Positions 1-14,340 of a stretch of 64,000 bases of DNA are shown here, in pieces. Position numbers and translations under genes: made by a program. The stretch is taken from assembly GCA_029783825.1 (NCBI GenBank), contig JAREIK010002623.1:220381-284380 (forward strand), read 5' to 3'. The number at the start of each line of letters is the position of its first letter. Within the stretch, counting starts at the first letter, position 1. The DNA comes from Sapria himalayana. Lineage: Eukaryota > Streptophyta > Magnoliopsida > Malpighiales > Rafflesiaceae. Below the pieces are notes generated by a model. The model was not told the DNA's origin and searched no databases. It saw only the letters and a program-made list of their open reading frames with translations.

Positions 1-480
1 TTCTTGTACCCTCTTGCAGCCTCTTTCATGCTTTCCGTTCAGAGTTTGACTCTGTTCTAAATCTCTCATTAACATCCTAACATGTCAGGAATGACAGAGC
101 CATTCTAATTCAATGATCAAAGAATGCATATCATGTTTTCGTGTAAGCAAATAATAAGCAATGAAATGTAACTCACCATGACCATGGTACACAAACTCAT
201 GATGAATGATAGGGTTCGAAGAAGTAAAATAACTAGATATAAAAATGATATAGTTTCATTTTGCTAAGTATGGGTAGAAAGTGTTACCACAAATCAAATG
301 CTCCTACATATAAGATAAGTGATGAAGAGTAAGCATTAAACAATAAATATATAAACAACTTTAAGAGCTAGCACACTTTTTGGTGATTTGAAATCCATTA
401 AACATTAAAAAGAATAATCATTAAAAAAAATTCACAATTTTATAAATATACAAGTGTTTAGATAAAATGTTTTGTTTAAA
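1..480. other. Unassigned AT-rich sequence
   Basis: No open frame, transposon terminus or tandem repeat is recognisable here. Base composition is less extreme up to about 300 and then becomes very AT-rich. It may be a remnant of older mobile DNA, but nothing in the sequence shows this. Confidence 0.5.
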
Positions 481-862
481 ATTTTTTTATAAATGTTACA
501 TATATAATATATATTTGTAACACGTTTATAATATTATATAGTATACATATCATATTTATATAAACATTATAAATATTTTATATTTATATAAAAATATATA
601 TGTTATATAAATGTTTACAAAAATGTATAGATATTTTATTTGTTATATAAATGTTATATAAAAAAATATATAAATGGATAGTTTATGTAAATGGTGTAAA
701 ATATTTATAAACATTTATACATATGTATAAAATTTATATATAACAATATATGTTTATATAAACATATCAATGTTATATATAATGTAATATGTATATATAT
801 ATTAAAGTATAGACATTTATATATAATGTCATATGATTATATAAATGTATAAAAAATTATAA
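480..862 (-). repeat. AT-rich dispersed repeat, copy 1 (inverted)
   Basis: This block is built from ATATAAATGTTTATAT-like words. Read on the - strand it resembles 29400-29823 and 51440-51870: it shares short words such as TATATAAATGTGATA and runs of TTTATATAACAT in the same order. The match is by eye and the low complexity makes exact limits uncertain. It lies in opposite orientation to the other two copies. Confidence 0.5.
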
Positions 863-932
863 ATAATGTTATCTATTTATAATATTTTTGGATACAAAAA
901 AATAGAACCTATAAACATTGATTTTGTTTTTC

Positions 933-1078
933 TTAAGTTACGGAAGCAGAAAACTTTAAGCATACTTTTTTTATTAAGTAACATAAGCAGAAAAATTAAA
1001 CATAATTTTTTTATTAAGTTACAGAAGCAAAAAACATTAAGCATAAATTTTTTTTTAAGTTACAAAAGTAGAAAACGA
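933..1078. repeat. Tandem repeat of about 41 bp, just under four copies
   Basis: The motif TTAAGTTACNGAAGCAGAAAA followed by a T-rich stretch starts near 933, 974, 1014 and 1055. The units have diverged by several substitutions. A 100-residue reading frame (866-1168) runs through it only because the repeat happens to lack stops; I do not regard it as a gene. Confidence 0.7.
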
Positions 1079-1199
1079 AATGTACATTTTATATTTAAAA
1101 TCTATAAATCCCTAATTTTTAAACAGTTAAAGAACAAAGTTTACACTAACCATTTGCTATTTCATTAATGTCATAGAGTTAACATCATATAAGTGATGT

Positions 1200-2785
1200 G
1201 AAAATAGAAGAAAGAAAATAAAATTTCATATTATTTGATATAATTTATAATTTATATAATATTAAAAATTATTTAAAGCTTAGAAGATCAATAAAAATGT
1301 TATATTTATTATTTTAATAAAAAGTAGAATATTATAAGTTAATAGCAAAGATCTTACTCAATTGTTTAATTCTTATAAATTTGAGTAGGGACAAAAAACA
1401 TGAATTAAAATCAACTTAGGGTCAGTTTGGTAGTACTTTCTAAAAGTGTTTATTGGCGAAAAAATAATTTAAGTATTTTAAGGACAAAAAAATTAATTAG
1501 TAATATTTTAAATAATTCTTTTTCGAACCCTAATAAAACACATGAAGTGTTCTTTTAATAACCACGATGAGATATTTATTTTTTAAATCATCTAAATTTT
1601 TTTGATGTAATCAAAACATCTATGTATTTATCATATATCAATTTACTTTCTTTTAGATTTTAAAAATAATTTGAATTCTTTTTTCCTAAATTTGTAAATC
1701 TTTTGGTAAATATTTTTTTAAAATATTACTATAATCATTAAAAATTTTTTTTATTTTAAATAATATAAATTATTTTTCTTTATTCATTAATTCAAATATT
1801 TTTATAATTTTTTTTATTTAATCATATAATTATATATTTTACCTTTTTAGTAGTAGTAATTTTTTTATATGTTCATTTATTAATTAAATTATCTTACAAA
1901 AAGATTATAAATATATAATTAATTATTTAATGTTTTTTAATTAATATATTTAATTATCATAATTAAATATTTTAGAAAAATAATTTGTATACTTTTAAAA
2001 TATTTTATTTAATCATTATATAAAATATTTTTTCTATTTATATAATTTTGAAATTATTTTTTTATAATATTCTATTTTATAATAATGTGAGGTGAATTTG
2101 TATTTCAAGAAATGCTCATCCATAGGTCATGGCATACCTTTAATATAGACAATTACAAAAAATTAAATAAATAATATAAAAAAATAAAATAATTAAAGAT
2201 TAGCGATGGAAATTATTCCCAACACAAAAGCTAGGTAAAAATCTATAACTAAATGCATATATTTTTTAATAATTGTCGTTTATGGTATAATCACTTGCAA
2301 AAAAACATTCATATATTGATAATGTCTCGATCTAATTAGCTAGAGGAATTTGTCTCTAATTTCATCACAAATTTCCCTAATTTAATTGTGGGGAAATCAA
2401 CAAAAAGTAGTGACAGATTATGTCACGATCTAATCATCTCGGGAAATCCATCGATAATTCCGTAGCTAATTCCACTGCTATATTTCCCACTTTTCAATGC
2501 AAGGAAATTTAGAAAAAAAATTGTTGCGGATAATTTCTCATTCTAATTAGCAAGGGGAATTCCGACGCTAAATCCATCGCTAGATTAGCTAGGGAAGCTC
2601 CGTCGGTAAAATTGACGAAATATTTTGAATCATTGATTTCCATCGTTGATCGTCTTTAATCCTTTAAAATTTTTATTTCAATACCACATCAAATATTCCT
2701 TGCTATTCCCTATAATTACTCACTATTTAGCTAGGAATTATTCCTTAGCTAAATTTCACTATATAAATTTACATTTTTTGTAGTG
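1200..2785 (-). mobile_element. CACTA terminal region (reverse orientation), left arm of large inverted repeat
   Basis: The right end reads ACATTTTTTGTAGTG and stops at 2785, so on the - strand it begins CACTACAAAAAATGT, a typical CACTA terminus. Inside, on the - strand, follow many subterminal copies of TTCCCTAGCTAAT- and GCGACGGA-like motifs (2320-2760), the same as in the elements at 25165 and 29824. From about 1210 to 1720 the sequence is the reverse complement of about 26140-26600, including the motif GGTCAGTTTGGTAGTACTTT. No transposase coding sequence remains and the opposite end was not found, so this is a truncated or non-autonomous element. Confidence 0.7.
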
Positions 2786-4866
2786 GACATAATGATTGAT
2801 AGATTGAAAGACATTGATAAATAGTTTAATAGATAGATAGATAGATCGATAGATAAATCGATTGATAGATAGATAAATAGATAGACATATAAATAAACAA
2901 ATAGATAGACAAATAGATAAAAAATAGATAGACAAATAGATAGCGAGATTATTAGATAATAGATGGATAGATAGACAGATAATTAGTTAGTTAGTTAGAT
3001 ATTTAGATATATAGATAAATAGAAAGATTGAGAGATAGGTAGATAGATAAGTAATATAGATAGATAAATAGATAGATAGATAGAGATAGTTAGATAGATA
3101 AATAAATAAGTGGATATATATATATATACACACACAGATATATAAACAAATAGATAGATAGACAAATTAAATAAGTGAAATAGAAAGATAGATAGGTGAA
3201 AGATAGACAGACAAACAAATAGGCAGATAGGTTGTCAGCCAGATAGGTAGATAGTCATGTAGGTAGATAGATAGACAGACAAACAAAGGGATTGACAGAC
3301 AAACAGATAGATAGATAGACCGATAGACAAACAAACAAATAGAAAGACATATATAGACAAGAAAGACAAATATACATATAAACTGACAATTAATAAAAAT
3401 TTATAAATAGATTTATAGACATAAAGATAGATAGATAGATATATTGATAGATGGATAGATGATTGATAACATAATGATAGATAGATTGATAGACATTTTG
3501 ATAGAAAGATTTTAGATATATTGATAGATAGATTGAGGATAAGTTGATAGAGATTAATAAATAGATGGATAGATGATAGATATATAGATAGATAAATAGA
3601 CAGATAGATAGTATGAAGATAAATAGATAGACAAATAGATAGACATTATTAGAAATATAGACAAATAGATAGATAGATAGATAGAAACAGATAGAAAGAT
3701 ATATAGATAGGTAAATAGATAAATAGAAAGATATATAGATAAACAGATAGATACATAGACAGATAGATATATAAATAGACAAGTAGATACATAGATAGAT
3801 AGGTAGATAGACATATATATTGATAGATAGATAAATAGAGTGACATACAAATAGATAGAAAGATATATAAATAGATAGAAATAAAGATAAACAGATAAAG
3901 AGACATATAGATAGATAGATATAGATATATATAGATAGATAGAGAGATAGACAGATTGATTGATTGATTGATAAATAGATAGATAGATAGAATAATAGAC
4001 AGATTGATAAATGGATTGATAGTTAGTTTGATAGATAGATTGATAGACAGATTGATTGATAAATTGATAGAAATTAGATAGACAAATTGATAGACTATTA
4101 GAAAGACAGATAGATAGATAGATATATAGATAGTTAGATAAATATATAGATATATAGTTAGATATATAAAAAGATAGAGAGTTAGATAGAGAGATAGATA
4201 GAGAGATAGATAGATAGAGAGATATATAGATTGATAGATTGTCAGATTATTAGATAGAAAGATAGAAATATTATTAGATTGATAGATTTAAAATTAGATA
4301 TACATATAGATAGATAGATAGATAGATAGATAAAAATAAAGATATATAGATTGAAAGTTAGACAGAAAGATATTCAAATAGTTATACTATAGATTATAGA
4401 AATATATATAGAAATAAAGAGACATAGATAATTGACGTATAGATAGACATATAGAAGGATATACAAATAGATAGATAGCCAAATAGACAGATAGATAGAT
4501 ATATATATAGATAGACAGATAATAAATAGACAAAAATATAGACTGATAAATAGACAGACAGACAGACATATAGATAGATAGAAGATAGACATATAGATAA
4601 CAGATAAAATAGGAAGATTGATAGACATATAGATATGCATATAGACAAACAGATAGATAGACACATAGAAACACACATAGATAGATAGAGATATTGATAG
4701 ATAGATAGATAGAAAGCTAGATTGACAGATAAATATATGTAAAAATATATAGAAATATAGATAGACACATAGATAGATTGATTGATTGATAGACAGAGAG
4801 ATAGATAGACAAATAGTTTGATCGACAGATAAATAAAAAATAGATTGACAGATAAATAGATAGATA

Positions 4867-4947
4867 GATATACAAATAGAAAAAAGATAGATAGATATAC
4901 AAATAGAAAAAAGATAGATAGATATACAAATAGAAAAAAGATAGATA
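4867..4947. repeat. 27-bp perfect tandem triplication inside GATA block 1
   Basis: The unit contains GATATACAAATAGAAAAAAG and starts at 4867, 4894 and 4921 with no visible difference between copies. Within an otherwise diverged block this indicates recent local amplification, by slippage or unequal exchange. Confidence 0.85.
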
Positions 4948-4989
4948 GATAGATAAGAAGATAGGCAGTAGATTGATAGATAGATAGAT

Positions 4990-4991
4990 AT

Positions 4992-5047
<56 letters not shown>
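4990..5047. repeat. (TA)n tract
   Basis: A nearly pure alternating TA run with one AAT interruption near 5002, embedded in GATA block 1. Similar tracts occur near 9608-9636, 24955-24987, 33187-33213, 33786-33815 and 45123-45154. Confidence 0.9.
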
Positions 5048-5052
<5 letters not shown>

Positions 5053-8000
5053 AAATATAGAAAGATAATAGATCGATAGACAAATAGACACATAAATATT
5101 AAGATGGATAGATAAATAATTAGATAGATAGACATATAGATTGCTAGGTAGTAAAGTAGACAATCAAGTAGGCAGGCATATAGGCATAAATACATACAAA
5201 CAAATAGGTAGTTAGATAGACAGACAAACAAAGAGACAGACAAATAGAAAAAAAGTTAGACAGGAAAACAGAAAGATAGATAAATAGTTTGACACATAGT
5301 TGTTAGACACATAGATAGATTGATATGGGTGATAGATAGATAGATTGATAGACAAATATATAAACAGATAGATATATAGATATATAGTTAGATAGATAGT
5401 TAGATAGATTAGACATATATATATATATAGACATATTGATAGTTAGAATGATAGAAAGATTGAATATACATATTGATAGATAGATTGATAAAAATATTGA
5501 TAATAGAATGATAGATAGATATATAAAAGTTTGAAAGATATATAAATAAATAGAATTTAAAGATAGACAGATAAATAGATATATAGATACATAGATAGAT
5601 AGACAGATAGATTGAAAGATTATTAATAGATACATAGATATATAAATAGATAGATAGGTAGACACATAGATAGATAGATAGACAGATGATAGATATATAG
5701 ACAGATAGATATATAGATAGATAAAAAATAAATATATAGATAGAGCAATAGAAAGAAGATAGATAGATAGATAGTTAGATATAAAGATAGATAGATAACA
5801 ATAGATAGATAGACAAGTAGATAGGTAGATACATAGATTGATAGATAGATATTTCGATAGACAGATAGATAGACAAATAGTTAGACAAACAGAAAGTCAA
5901 ATAGACAGATAGAAAAATAGACACACAAATAGTTGTCAAATAGATAGATAGACAGATAATAGACAAATAGATAGATAGATAGACAAAATATAGATATATA
6001 GATAAAAAAACAATATATAGATAGACAGGAAAATAGATAGACAGATATACACACAATTGATAGCTAGATAGGCAGGTAGCCATGGTTGGAAGATAGTCAG
6101 GCAAGTAGGCATATGGACTGAAAAAAATTTAGATATATAGATAGATTTGATAAATAGATAGAAAGTCAATAAACATACAAAAAGATAGATTGACAGACAA
6201 TAGAAAGTCAAATAAACATCTAGATAGATAGTTTACAGACGATTGATAGACACATTGATATAGAGAAATATATTGATTGATAGATAGAAAATAGATAGAT
6301 AGACAGCTTGATAGATAGAATGATAGAAATATTGCTAGACATAATTATTAAAAGATTGAAAGACAGATTGATAGACATCTTGTAAGATAATTGATATACA
6401 AATTGATAAATAGATGATAGATAGATTGATATATAGATAGATAGATAGATAGATTGATAAGCAACGAGATAGACAAATATATAGACATAAAGATAGACTA
6501 ATATTTAGATAGATTATTAGACAAATAGACAAACAGATAGACATATAAATAAATAGATAGATAGATACATATACAAATAGAATGATAGAGTGAATAGGTA
6601 GATAGGAGATAGAATATAGATAGATAAATAGATAGATAGATAGACGATAGATAGACAGATAGTATATAAATAGTTAAAAATATAGTTAGAAAAACAAATA
6701 GAAAAGTAGATAAACAGATAAATTGATAGATAGATAGATAGATATATACATTAGATAGATAGATAGATAAACAAACATATAGATAGTTGGATAGCTTGTC
6801 AAATAGATAGATAGATAGATATACATGCAGACCAACAAATAGATAGATAGGGTAGCTATCCATGTTGATAGATAGTCAGGCAAGTTTTCAGTTAGACAGA
6901 AAAATAAATTAATAGACAGACAGATAGATAGATAAATAGATAGACTGATAGACAAACAAACAAATAGAAAGATAGATAGACAGACAACAAAAGACAAATA
7001 GACATTAAACAGACAAATTGATATATAAATCGAAGACAATTTTAGACAAAAAATAAATAAATAGATTGATAGATAGATAGACGATTAGATAGACAGATAG
7101 ATGATTGTTTCAATGACATAATGATAGATAGATTGATAGTATAAGAGAGATAGATAGATATATTGATAGACAAATTGATAGATATATTAATAAATAATGG
7201 ATAGATAGATATATAGAAAAATAGAGAGAAAGATAGTAGACAAATAGATAGATAATTGATAGACAGATAGATAAATAGATAGATGGCCAATGATATACAT
7301 ATTATTAGAAAAAGAAATAGATAGACATACAAAACAGATAGACAGGTAGATAGATAGTTAGATAAAAAGTTGATAGACTAATAGATAGATATATAGATAT
7401 GTATATAGATAAATAGAAAGATGGATAGATAGACAAATAGATAGATAGATACATAGAAGACTAATAGATTGAAGAGATTGATATAAACATATATAGACAG
7501 TATAGATAAACAAATAGATAGATAAGTAGATAAATAAATAGATAATAGACAGATAGATAGATAGATAGACAAATAGATATATAGATACATAGATAGATAT
7601 ACATACAAATATATAGAAAGATATATAAACAGATAGAAATATATATATATATATAGATAAATAGAGAGATAGAAAGTTAGATATATAGATAGATAGACAG
7701 GTTAATAGATAAATTGATAGTCAAATTGATAGACATATTGATAAATGGATTATTAGATAGTTTGATTAATAGATTGATAGAAAGATTGATAGACATGGAT
7801 ATACAAAATGATAGTCAATTAGATACGCAGATGGATAGATGGATAGATAGACAGATAAAAAAATATATAGATAGATATAACAGGATATCGAGAGATAGAT
7901 AGATATAAGATAGATAGATAGTCAGATTATTATATCGATAAATAGTTATAAATATTATAAGATAGAAAGATTTATAAATAGATAGACAAATAGATAGAAA

Positions 8001-9602
8001 TCTATATAGACAGATAGATAGCAAGATAAATAGATAGATAGATAAAAAATAGATAAATATATTGAAAGAAAGATAGATAAGCAGATAGATGGATGGAATG
8101 ATAGAGAGACATAAATATAGTCATATAGTAAGATAGATAGATAGATTGATTGATTGACATATAGATAGACATATAGTTAGATAGATAGAAAGATAGATAG
8201 AATGAAGATAGATAGATATACAAAAAGATAGAATGATAATAGATAGATATATAGATAGAAGAAAGATAGATAGATATATAGACATATAGATATATAGACA
8301 TATAGATATATAGAAAGATAGAATGATAGATAGAAATAGAGATTGATTGATTGATTGATAGATAGATAGTTGACACATAGATTGACACATATATAGATAG
8401 AAAGATTGACATGTATATAAATAAGCAGATTGACAGATAAATAGATTGAAAAATAGATATAAAGACAGATAGATACATAGATTGATAGATAGATAGATAT
8501 TCAGATAGCTAGATAGATAGATTGACAGATTGATTGAAATATAAATAGATAGATAGATATATAATAGATAAATAGATAGATAAGTAAATAGGCAGTAGAT
8601 AAATTATTAGATAGATATATAGATAGACAGATAGATATATAGATAAATAGATAGATAGAAAGATAGTTAGAGGGATAAATAGAAAAACATACATATAGAC
8701 AAATTGACACACAAATAGTTTGAGTGATAGATAGTAAGTTAGATTGACAGAGACATAGATAGTTGGCAGTTAGGTAGGTAGTAAATCATGTAAGTACGTA
8801 GAATACAATATTGACATACAAACAAATAGGCAGATAGAAAAATAGACAAATAAAGAGATAGAAAACCAGATAGATAGATAGATAGGCAAATAGTCATAAA
8901 GATAGATAGATAGTTAATACATAGATTAATAGACACACATAATAGATTGATAGAGAGATAGATAGACATATAGATATAGATAGATAGATATATATATATA
9001 TATATTGATAGTTAAACAAATAAATAGACAGATTGATAAATAGAATGATAAAAATATTGATAAAATAGTGATAGACAATTTTATAGAAATATTACTAGAT
9101 AGAATGATAGATAAATATATAGATAATAGATAGATAGATAGATAAATAGATAGATTGACATATTATTATATAGAAACATAGATAGATATATAAATAGATA
9201 GATAGATAGGTAGGTAGATAGACAGATAGATTGATAGAAAGAAAGACAGATAGATATATAGACATATAGATAGACATATAGATAGATATAGAGATAGATT
9301 CATAGATACACAGATAGAAAGATAAATAGACAGACAAATAGAGAGACATATAGATAGGTAGATAGATAGATATACATATACATAGATAGATAGATATATA
9401 GACGGGTCGATAGAAAGATAGAGAGATAGATAGATAAATAGATAGCCAGATAAAAGACAGATATATTGACAAAAAGATAGGCATGTTGATAGATAGATAG
9501 ATATATATAGATAGATAGATAGATAGATAGACATACAGTTTGATAGAGAGAAAGACAGGCAGATAGATATACAAATAGACACAAAATAAATAATAATAAA
9601 TA

Positions 9603-9638
<36 letters not shown>

Positions 9639-10893
9639 ATAGATAGTTAGTTATATAGGTAGACAAACAAATAAGCAGGCATATAGAAAGATAGACAAAC
9701 AAAATTGGCAGATAAATAGACATACAAACAAAGAGAAAAAAAATAGACAGATAGATATATCGATAGAGAGAAAGAAAGATTGTTTTATACATAGATTATA
9801 GACATATAGTTAGACAGATTGATAGAAAGTTAGATAGACAGATAGATAGATAGACAGATAAACAAACAGATAGATATATAGATAGATAGACATATAGATA
9901 GATATATTGATAGATATACAAATATATAAAAAGATTGAAAGATAGAATGATAAAAAGATTGATTGACATATTGATAGATAGATTTATAAATAGATTGATA
10001 GATAGATTCATAAATAGATAGATAAATAATAGACAGATAAATATATAGAAAGATATATAGGTTATTTAGACAAAAATATAAAGAGATAGATAGACAGACA
10101 GATAAATAAATACATAGATAGATAGATTGATAGATAGATAGATAGAAAGATTGACAAATAGATAGATAGAAAGATAGACAGACAGACATATAGATATATA
10201 GATAGATACACAAATAGATAGATAGATAGATAGGCAAAAGAACATACAAACAAACATATAGATAGAAAAACTGATAGTTATGCAGACATAGAAATTGATA
10301 AATAGATTGATACACATTAAGATAGATAGATATATATATATAAACAAATTGATAAATAGATTTATAAACAGATAGTTAGACAAATAAATAAATAGATAGA
10401 TAGATGGATTAATAGAAAGATAGATGAATTAAAAGAAATATTGATAGACATATTGATATAGAGATTGAAAGGAGATTGATAGACAGATTGATTGATTGAT
10501 TAATAGTCTGACAGATAGATTGATAGATATAAAGACAGACAGATAGATAGATTGATTGATTGATCGATTGATTGAAAGATTATTAGATTGATATATCTAT
10601 CAATAAATATACAGATACATAGACACATAGATAGATAGATAGATAGATAGAAATAGAAAGACAAATAGATAGACAGATAGAAAGATATATAGATAGACAG
10701 ATAGATAAATTGAGAGATAGACAAATAGATAGTTAGAAATATAGACATATAGATAAACCAAAAGATAGATAGATAGACAGACATATATATATATATATAT
10801 ATAGATAAATAGTTAGATATACAGATAGACAAATAGATAGATATATTTATATATATACAAACACACACACATATACATTCAGATAGATAGATA

Positions 10894-11470
10894 GATTGAT
10901 TGCCAAACAGATAGTTAAAAAATAGAACAATAGATAGATAAATAGATAGACAGATAGTTATATAAATAGATAGTCATATAGATAGATAATGAGATAAACA
11001 AATAGATAGACAAATAGATAGAAGTTAGATAGACTGATAGATAGACTGATAGATAGACATTTAAATAGATAGATAGATAGATAAATAGAGAGGTAGATAG
11101 AAGGATGGATAGAGAGATAGACAGTTAGATAGATACAAAGACAGAAAGATTGATAGATAGACAGATTGATAGACAAATAGATTAATAGATAGATAGACAA
11201 ATAGATAGACAGACAAATAGACAGACAGAAAGATAGGTTGATTGATAGACTTATAGATATATAGATACATAGATAGATAGATAGACAGATGGATATATAG
11301 ATTGATAGATAGATTGATAGACAACTTGATAGAAGGCATATGATAGATAGATAGATAAGATATATTGATATAAAGATAGATAAATAGATAGATATAGAGA
11401 CTGATAGATAGATAGACAGATAGACAGATAGATAGATAGAAAGATTGATTGCCAAATAGATTGTTAAAAA

Positions 11471-11502
<32 letters not shown>

Positions 11503-12575
11503 CAGATAGATAGATAAATAGATAGTTATATAGATAGACAACGAGATAAACAAATAGATAGACAGATAGATTGAAAGATAGATAGACTGATAGATAAAAG
11601 TTAGATAGACTGATAGATAGACATATAAATAGATAAATAGATAGATAAATAGAGAGGTAGATAGAAGGATAGATAGATAGATAGATAGACAGTTAGATAG
11701 GTACACAGGCAGAAAGATTGATAGATAGACAGATTGACAGATTGACAGATAAATAGATTAATAGATAGATAGACAAATAGATAGGCACACAAATAGACCG
11801 ACAGAAAGATAGGTTGATTGATAGAAAAATAGATATATAGATACATAGATAGATAGATAGATAGATGGATATATATATTGATAAATTGATTGATTGACAA
11901 ATTGATAGAAGGCATATTGAAAGATAAATAGATAGATAAGATATATTGATATAAAGATAGATAAATAGATAGATATAGAGAGTGATAGATAGATAGATAG
12001 ATAGACAAATAGATAGATAGATAGACAAATTGATTACCAAATAGATAGTTAAAAAATAGATAGATAGATAGATAAATAGATAGACAGATAGATATATAAA
12101 TAGATAGTCATATAGATAGACAACGAGATAAACAAATAGATAGACAGATAGATAGAAAGATAGATAGACTGATAGATAGACATATAAATAGATAGATAGA
12201 TAGATAGATAGATAAATAGAGAGGTAGATAGTAGGATGGATAGATAGATAGACAGTTAGATAGATACACAGACAGAAAGATTGATAGATAGACAGATTGA
12301 CAGACAAATAGATTAATAGATAGATAGACAAATAGATAGATAGACAAATAGATAGACAGAAAGATAGGTTGATTGATAGACATATAGATATAAAGATACA
12401 TAGATAGATAGACAGACAGATGGATATATAGATTAATAGATCGATTGATAGACAACTTGATAGAAGACATATTGATATATAGATAGATAAGATATATTGA
12501 TATAAAGATAGATAAATAGATAGATATAGAGACTGATAAATAGATAGACAGATAGACAGATAAATAGAGACAAAT
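10894..12575. repeat. Three higher-order tandem units of about 550-580 bp in the GATA satellite
   Basis: Units begin near 10894, 11443 and 12025 with GATTGATTGCCAAA-like sequence followed by TAGTTAAAAAATAGA. Within each unit the same order of variant tetramers recurs: an ACGAGATAAACAAATAGA segment, an AGAGAGGTAGATAG segment, an AGGTTGATTGATAGA segment, and a GATAGAAGGCATAT segment (near 11330, 11905 and 12461). The last unit ends at the CACTA terminus at 12578. This is a satellite-like higher-order repeat, not simple slippage of a tetramer. Confidence 0.85.
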
Positions 12576-12577
12576 AG

Positions 12578-13250
12578 CACTACATGAAAAGCCTAAATTG
12601 CTAGTGAAAATTCTCTAGCTATATGGGCTTTTTTCATCGCTAAAATAGAATAACGACAGAATAATGATGAAAATTATCCCAAGCTAAAAAGTTTCACACA
12701 AAATATTAACGAGAAAATATAATTTCCTGGCTAATTTTCTAACCACAAAATTTCTTTAGCTAATCTTTTTTTCCCTTGCTAATTTTATCATAATTAAGAA
12801 TAGTAATTAATATTTTTAATTAAATATATACAAATAATTCTATATCTAAATTTAAAATGAAAAATTATCTAGCTATTTTTACAATTTTTTTCACAAAAAT
12901 GTGATTACATATTTTAAGATTTTTATATTAAATTAAATAAAAACATATACTATAAACAATTTTTTATGATTAACAAAAAGAAAAAGCAGCTCAAAAATTT
13001 TGTTGATTTAATTGTTACATAGTTAAAACAAAATCATCATCCTCATATTTTTTAAAACTAAATCATTATCCTCATAATTAATGATGCATTTCTGCTAGGC
13101 TCTCCTATGTGGTTTCTCTACCAGAACTCTATTTGCTATCTGTCTCGTTAAGGCCACTAACTGTGACTCCATATAGGACATCTATTGTTGTATTACATTT
13201 GGTAATGCTCAGAAAAATTATTTTGAACTTCCACTACAACATAATTATCA
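12578..13250 (-). mobile_element. CACTA 3' terminal region (element lies to the right, reverse orientation)
   Basis: The sequence starts CACTACATGAAAAGCC immediately after the GATA block. Over about 650 bp it parallels 45530-46200: both carry TAGCTA-type subterminal motifs, the shared stretch ATAATTAAGANTAGTAATTAA, a shared stretch around AAAACATATACTATAAAC, and the degenerate end of a PTTA-type second transposon protein on the - strand (about 13080-13200). The opposite terminus was not found before the hAT sequence at 18181, so the element is probably truncated. Confidence 0.7.
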
Positions 13251-13339
13251 ACAATGAAATCATGAAAAAAAGCCAAATATTATAAACTAATGAAAGTCTC
13301 ACTCTAAACACAAAACAAAAGCAACCACATGTGAATGAA

Positions 13340-14340
13340 AATATTACTTAATTTCTAGATGTGTTGGTCGACCAAATCCAGTAGCCAATGCATCTACAAC
13401 AAGTTTATCTCCCAATTTCAAGCACTTTACCAATTCCTGTTCATTATTTTCAAGGGCTTCATATAGCACTTATCATCGAGCATGTTCCAGTCCTTGATCT
13501 ATGCTTCCTCTACAAATGTAGAAAGAGGCTTAGATTTTTTACCGATAAGATGATGAAGTAAATTTATGAAAAAATAATCAAGAGAGAAAACTTATCAAAC
13601 AAAATAACAAACCAAAAAAATAAGTAAATAATATAGTGTAGCCAGAAGAAGTAATTAGAAATAAATACAAAAATGAGAACTAGCATTCAATAAGAAATTG
13701 AATCATGCAGTTTATCTTGGAGATGGGTTCCCAGGTCCGATCCAACACCTTGTTTTTTTCTTCAATATTAAGGATCAAGACACTCACTGGAGCCTCTAAA
13801 CATCTAACTCCAACCTCATTAGCTAACTCATTTTATTATACTGAGACACCACACTTGTGTGTCTCATTTTCCCTAATGAAGATGAATATTTTTTTCAACT
13901 TATCCAACAACTCAAACCAAGCAAAACAAGATGATCCCATCAATTGAATAAATACAAAAAATGATACACAAACTGATTATCAACTTATTTTTTTTAAAAA
14001 AAGCTTACTAACACATCGAAATAATAGACCCCTGATGTGAGGTGATAACAGAGAGAAGTAGTAAATTCAAATGAGAATTAGTTGAACAAATAGCTGGACC
14101 AAAATGGAAGAAAAGAAGGGAGCTTTGCCTGTCCATCATGCACCCTTGTTGTTGTAGTTGAGCAATATCACCAATATCAAAATGGACACCTTAATAAACA
14201 AACAAATACTAGCAAAATGCACCACAATTGGAAGGTGGGCTACAGCAATTTGTGTTCACTCACAGTAAAGGAAGTAATCTAGCATTCTTCTAGTCTCATC
14301 TGGCTCTCCTCTTCTTGCCGCAGACTCAAACTACATAAAT
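13340..14340 (-). pseudogene. Coding-like remnants on the - strand, not identified
   Basis: Several short - strand stretches look protein-coding. About 13350-13490 reads ALENNEQELVKCLKLGDKL then VVDALATGFGRPTHLEIK and a stop. About 13690-13950 reads CLEAPVSVLILNIEEKNKVL then DRTWEPISKI, and upstream FAWFELLDKLKKIFIF. About 14265-14335 reads SAARRGEPDETRRMLDYF. Gaps between them could be introns, and there are internal stops. They follow the PTTA 3' remnant of the element starting at 12578, so they could be the rest of that transposon protein or exons captured from a host gene. I do not recognise the family. The + strand 80-residue frame at 13705-13947 is probably the shadow of this stretch. 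Confidence 0.35.

Larger units (their letters stand above)
2786..12577. repeat. Degenerate GATA/GACA satellite block 1 (about 9.8 kb)
   Basis: The block is almost wholly made of GATA units with frequent GACA, GATT, AATA and GAAA variants. It starts directly after a CACTA end (GTAGTG at 2785) and stops directly before another (CACTAC at 12578). The - strand reads (TATC)n, which encodes Tyr-Leu-Ser-Ile in every frame, so long frames on that strand are meaningless. Pure (TA)n tracts are embedded, for example at 4990-5047 and 9608-9636. Islands rich in GGCAGGTAG-like words lie near 3221, 5143, 6068, 6849 and 8761. Confidence 0.97.

Noticed and set aside
866..1168. 100-residue frame at the left of the window
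   Set aside because: It covers the 41-bp tandem repeat and is Lys/Ile/Phe/Asn-rich as expected from AT-rich DNA; no start context or family.
3390..12580. Many long - strand open frames rich in Tyr, Leu, Ser and Ile that look like multi-pass membrane proteins
   Set aside because: They are translations of (TATC)n, which reads Tyr-Leu-Ser-Ile in every frame and has no stop. The + strand (GATA)n gives TAG every four codons. There is no codon bias, no conserved start and frames overlap freely.
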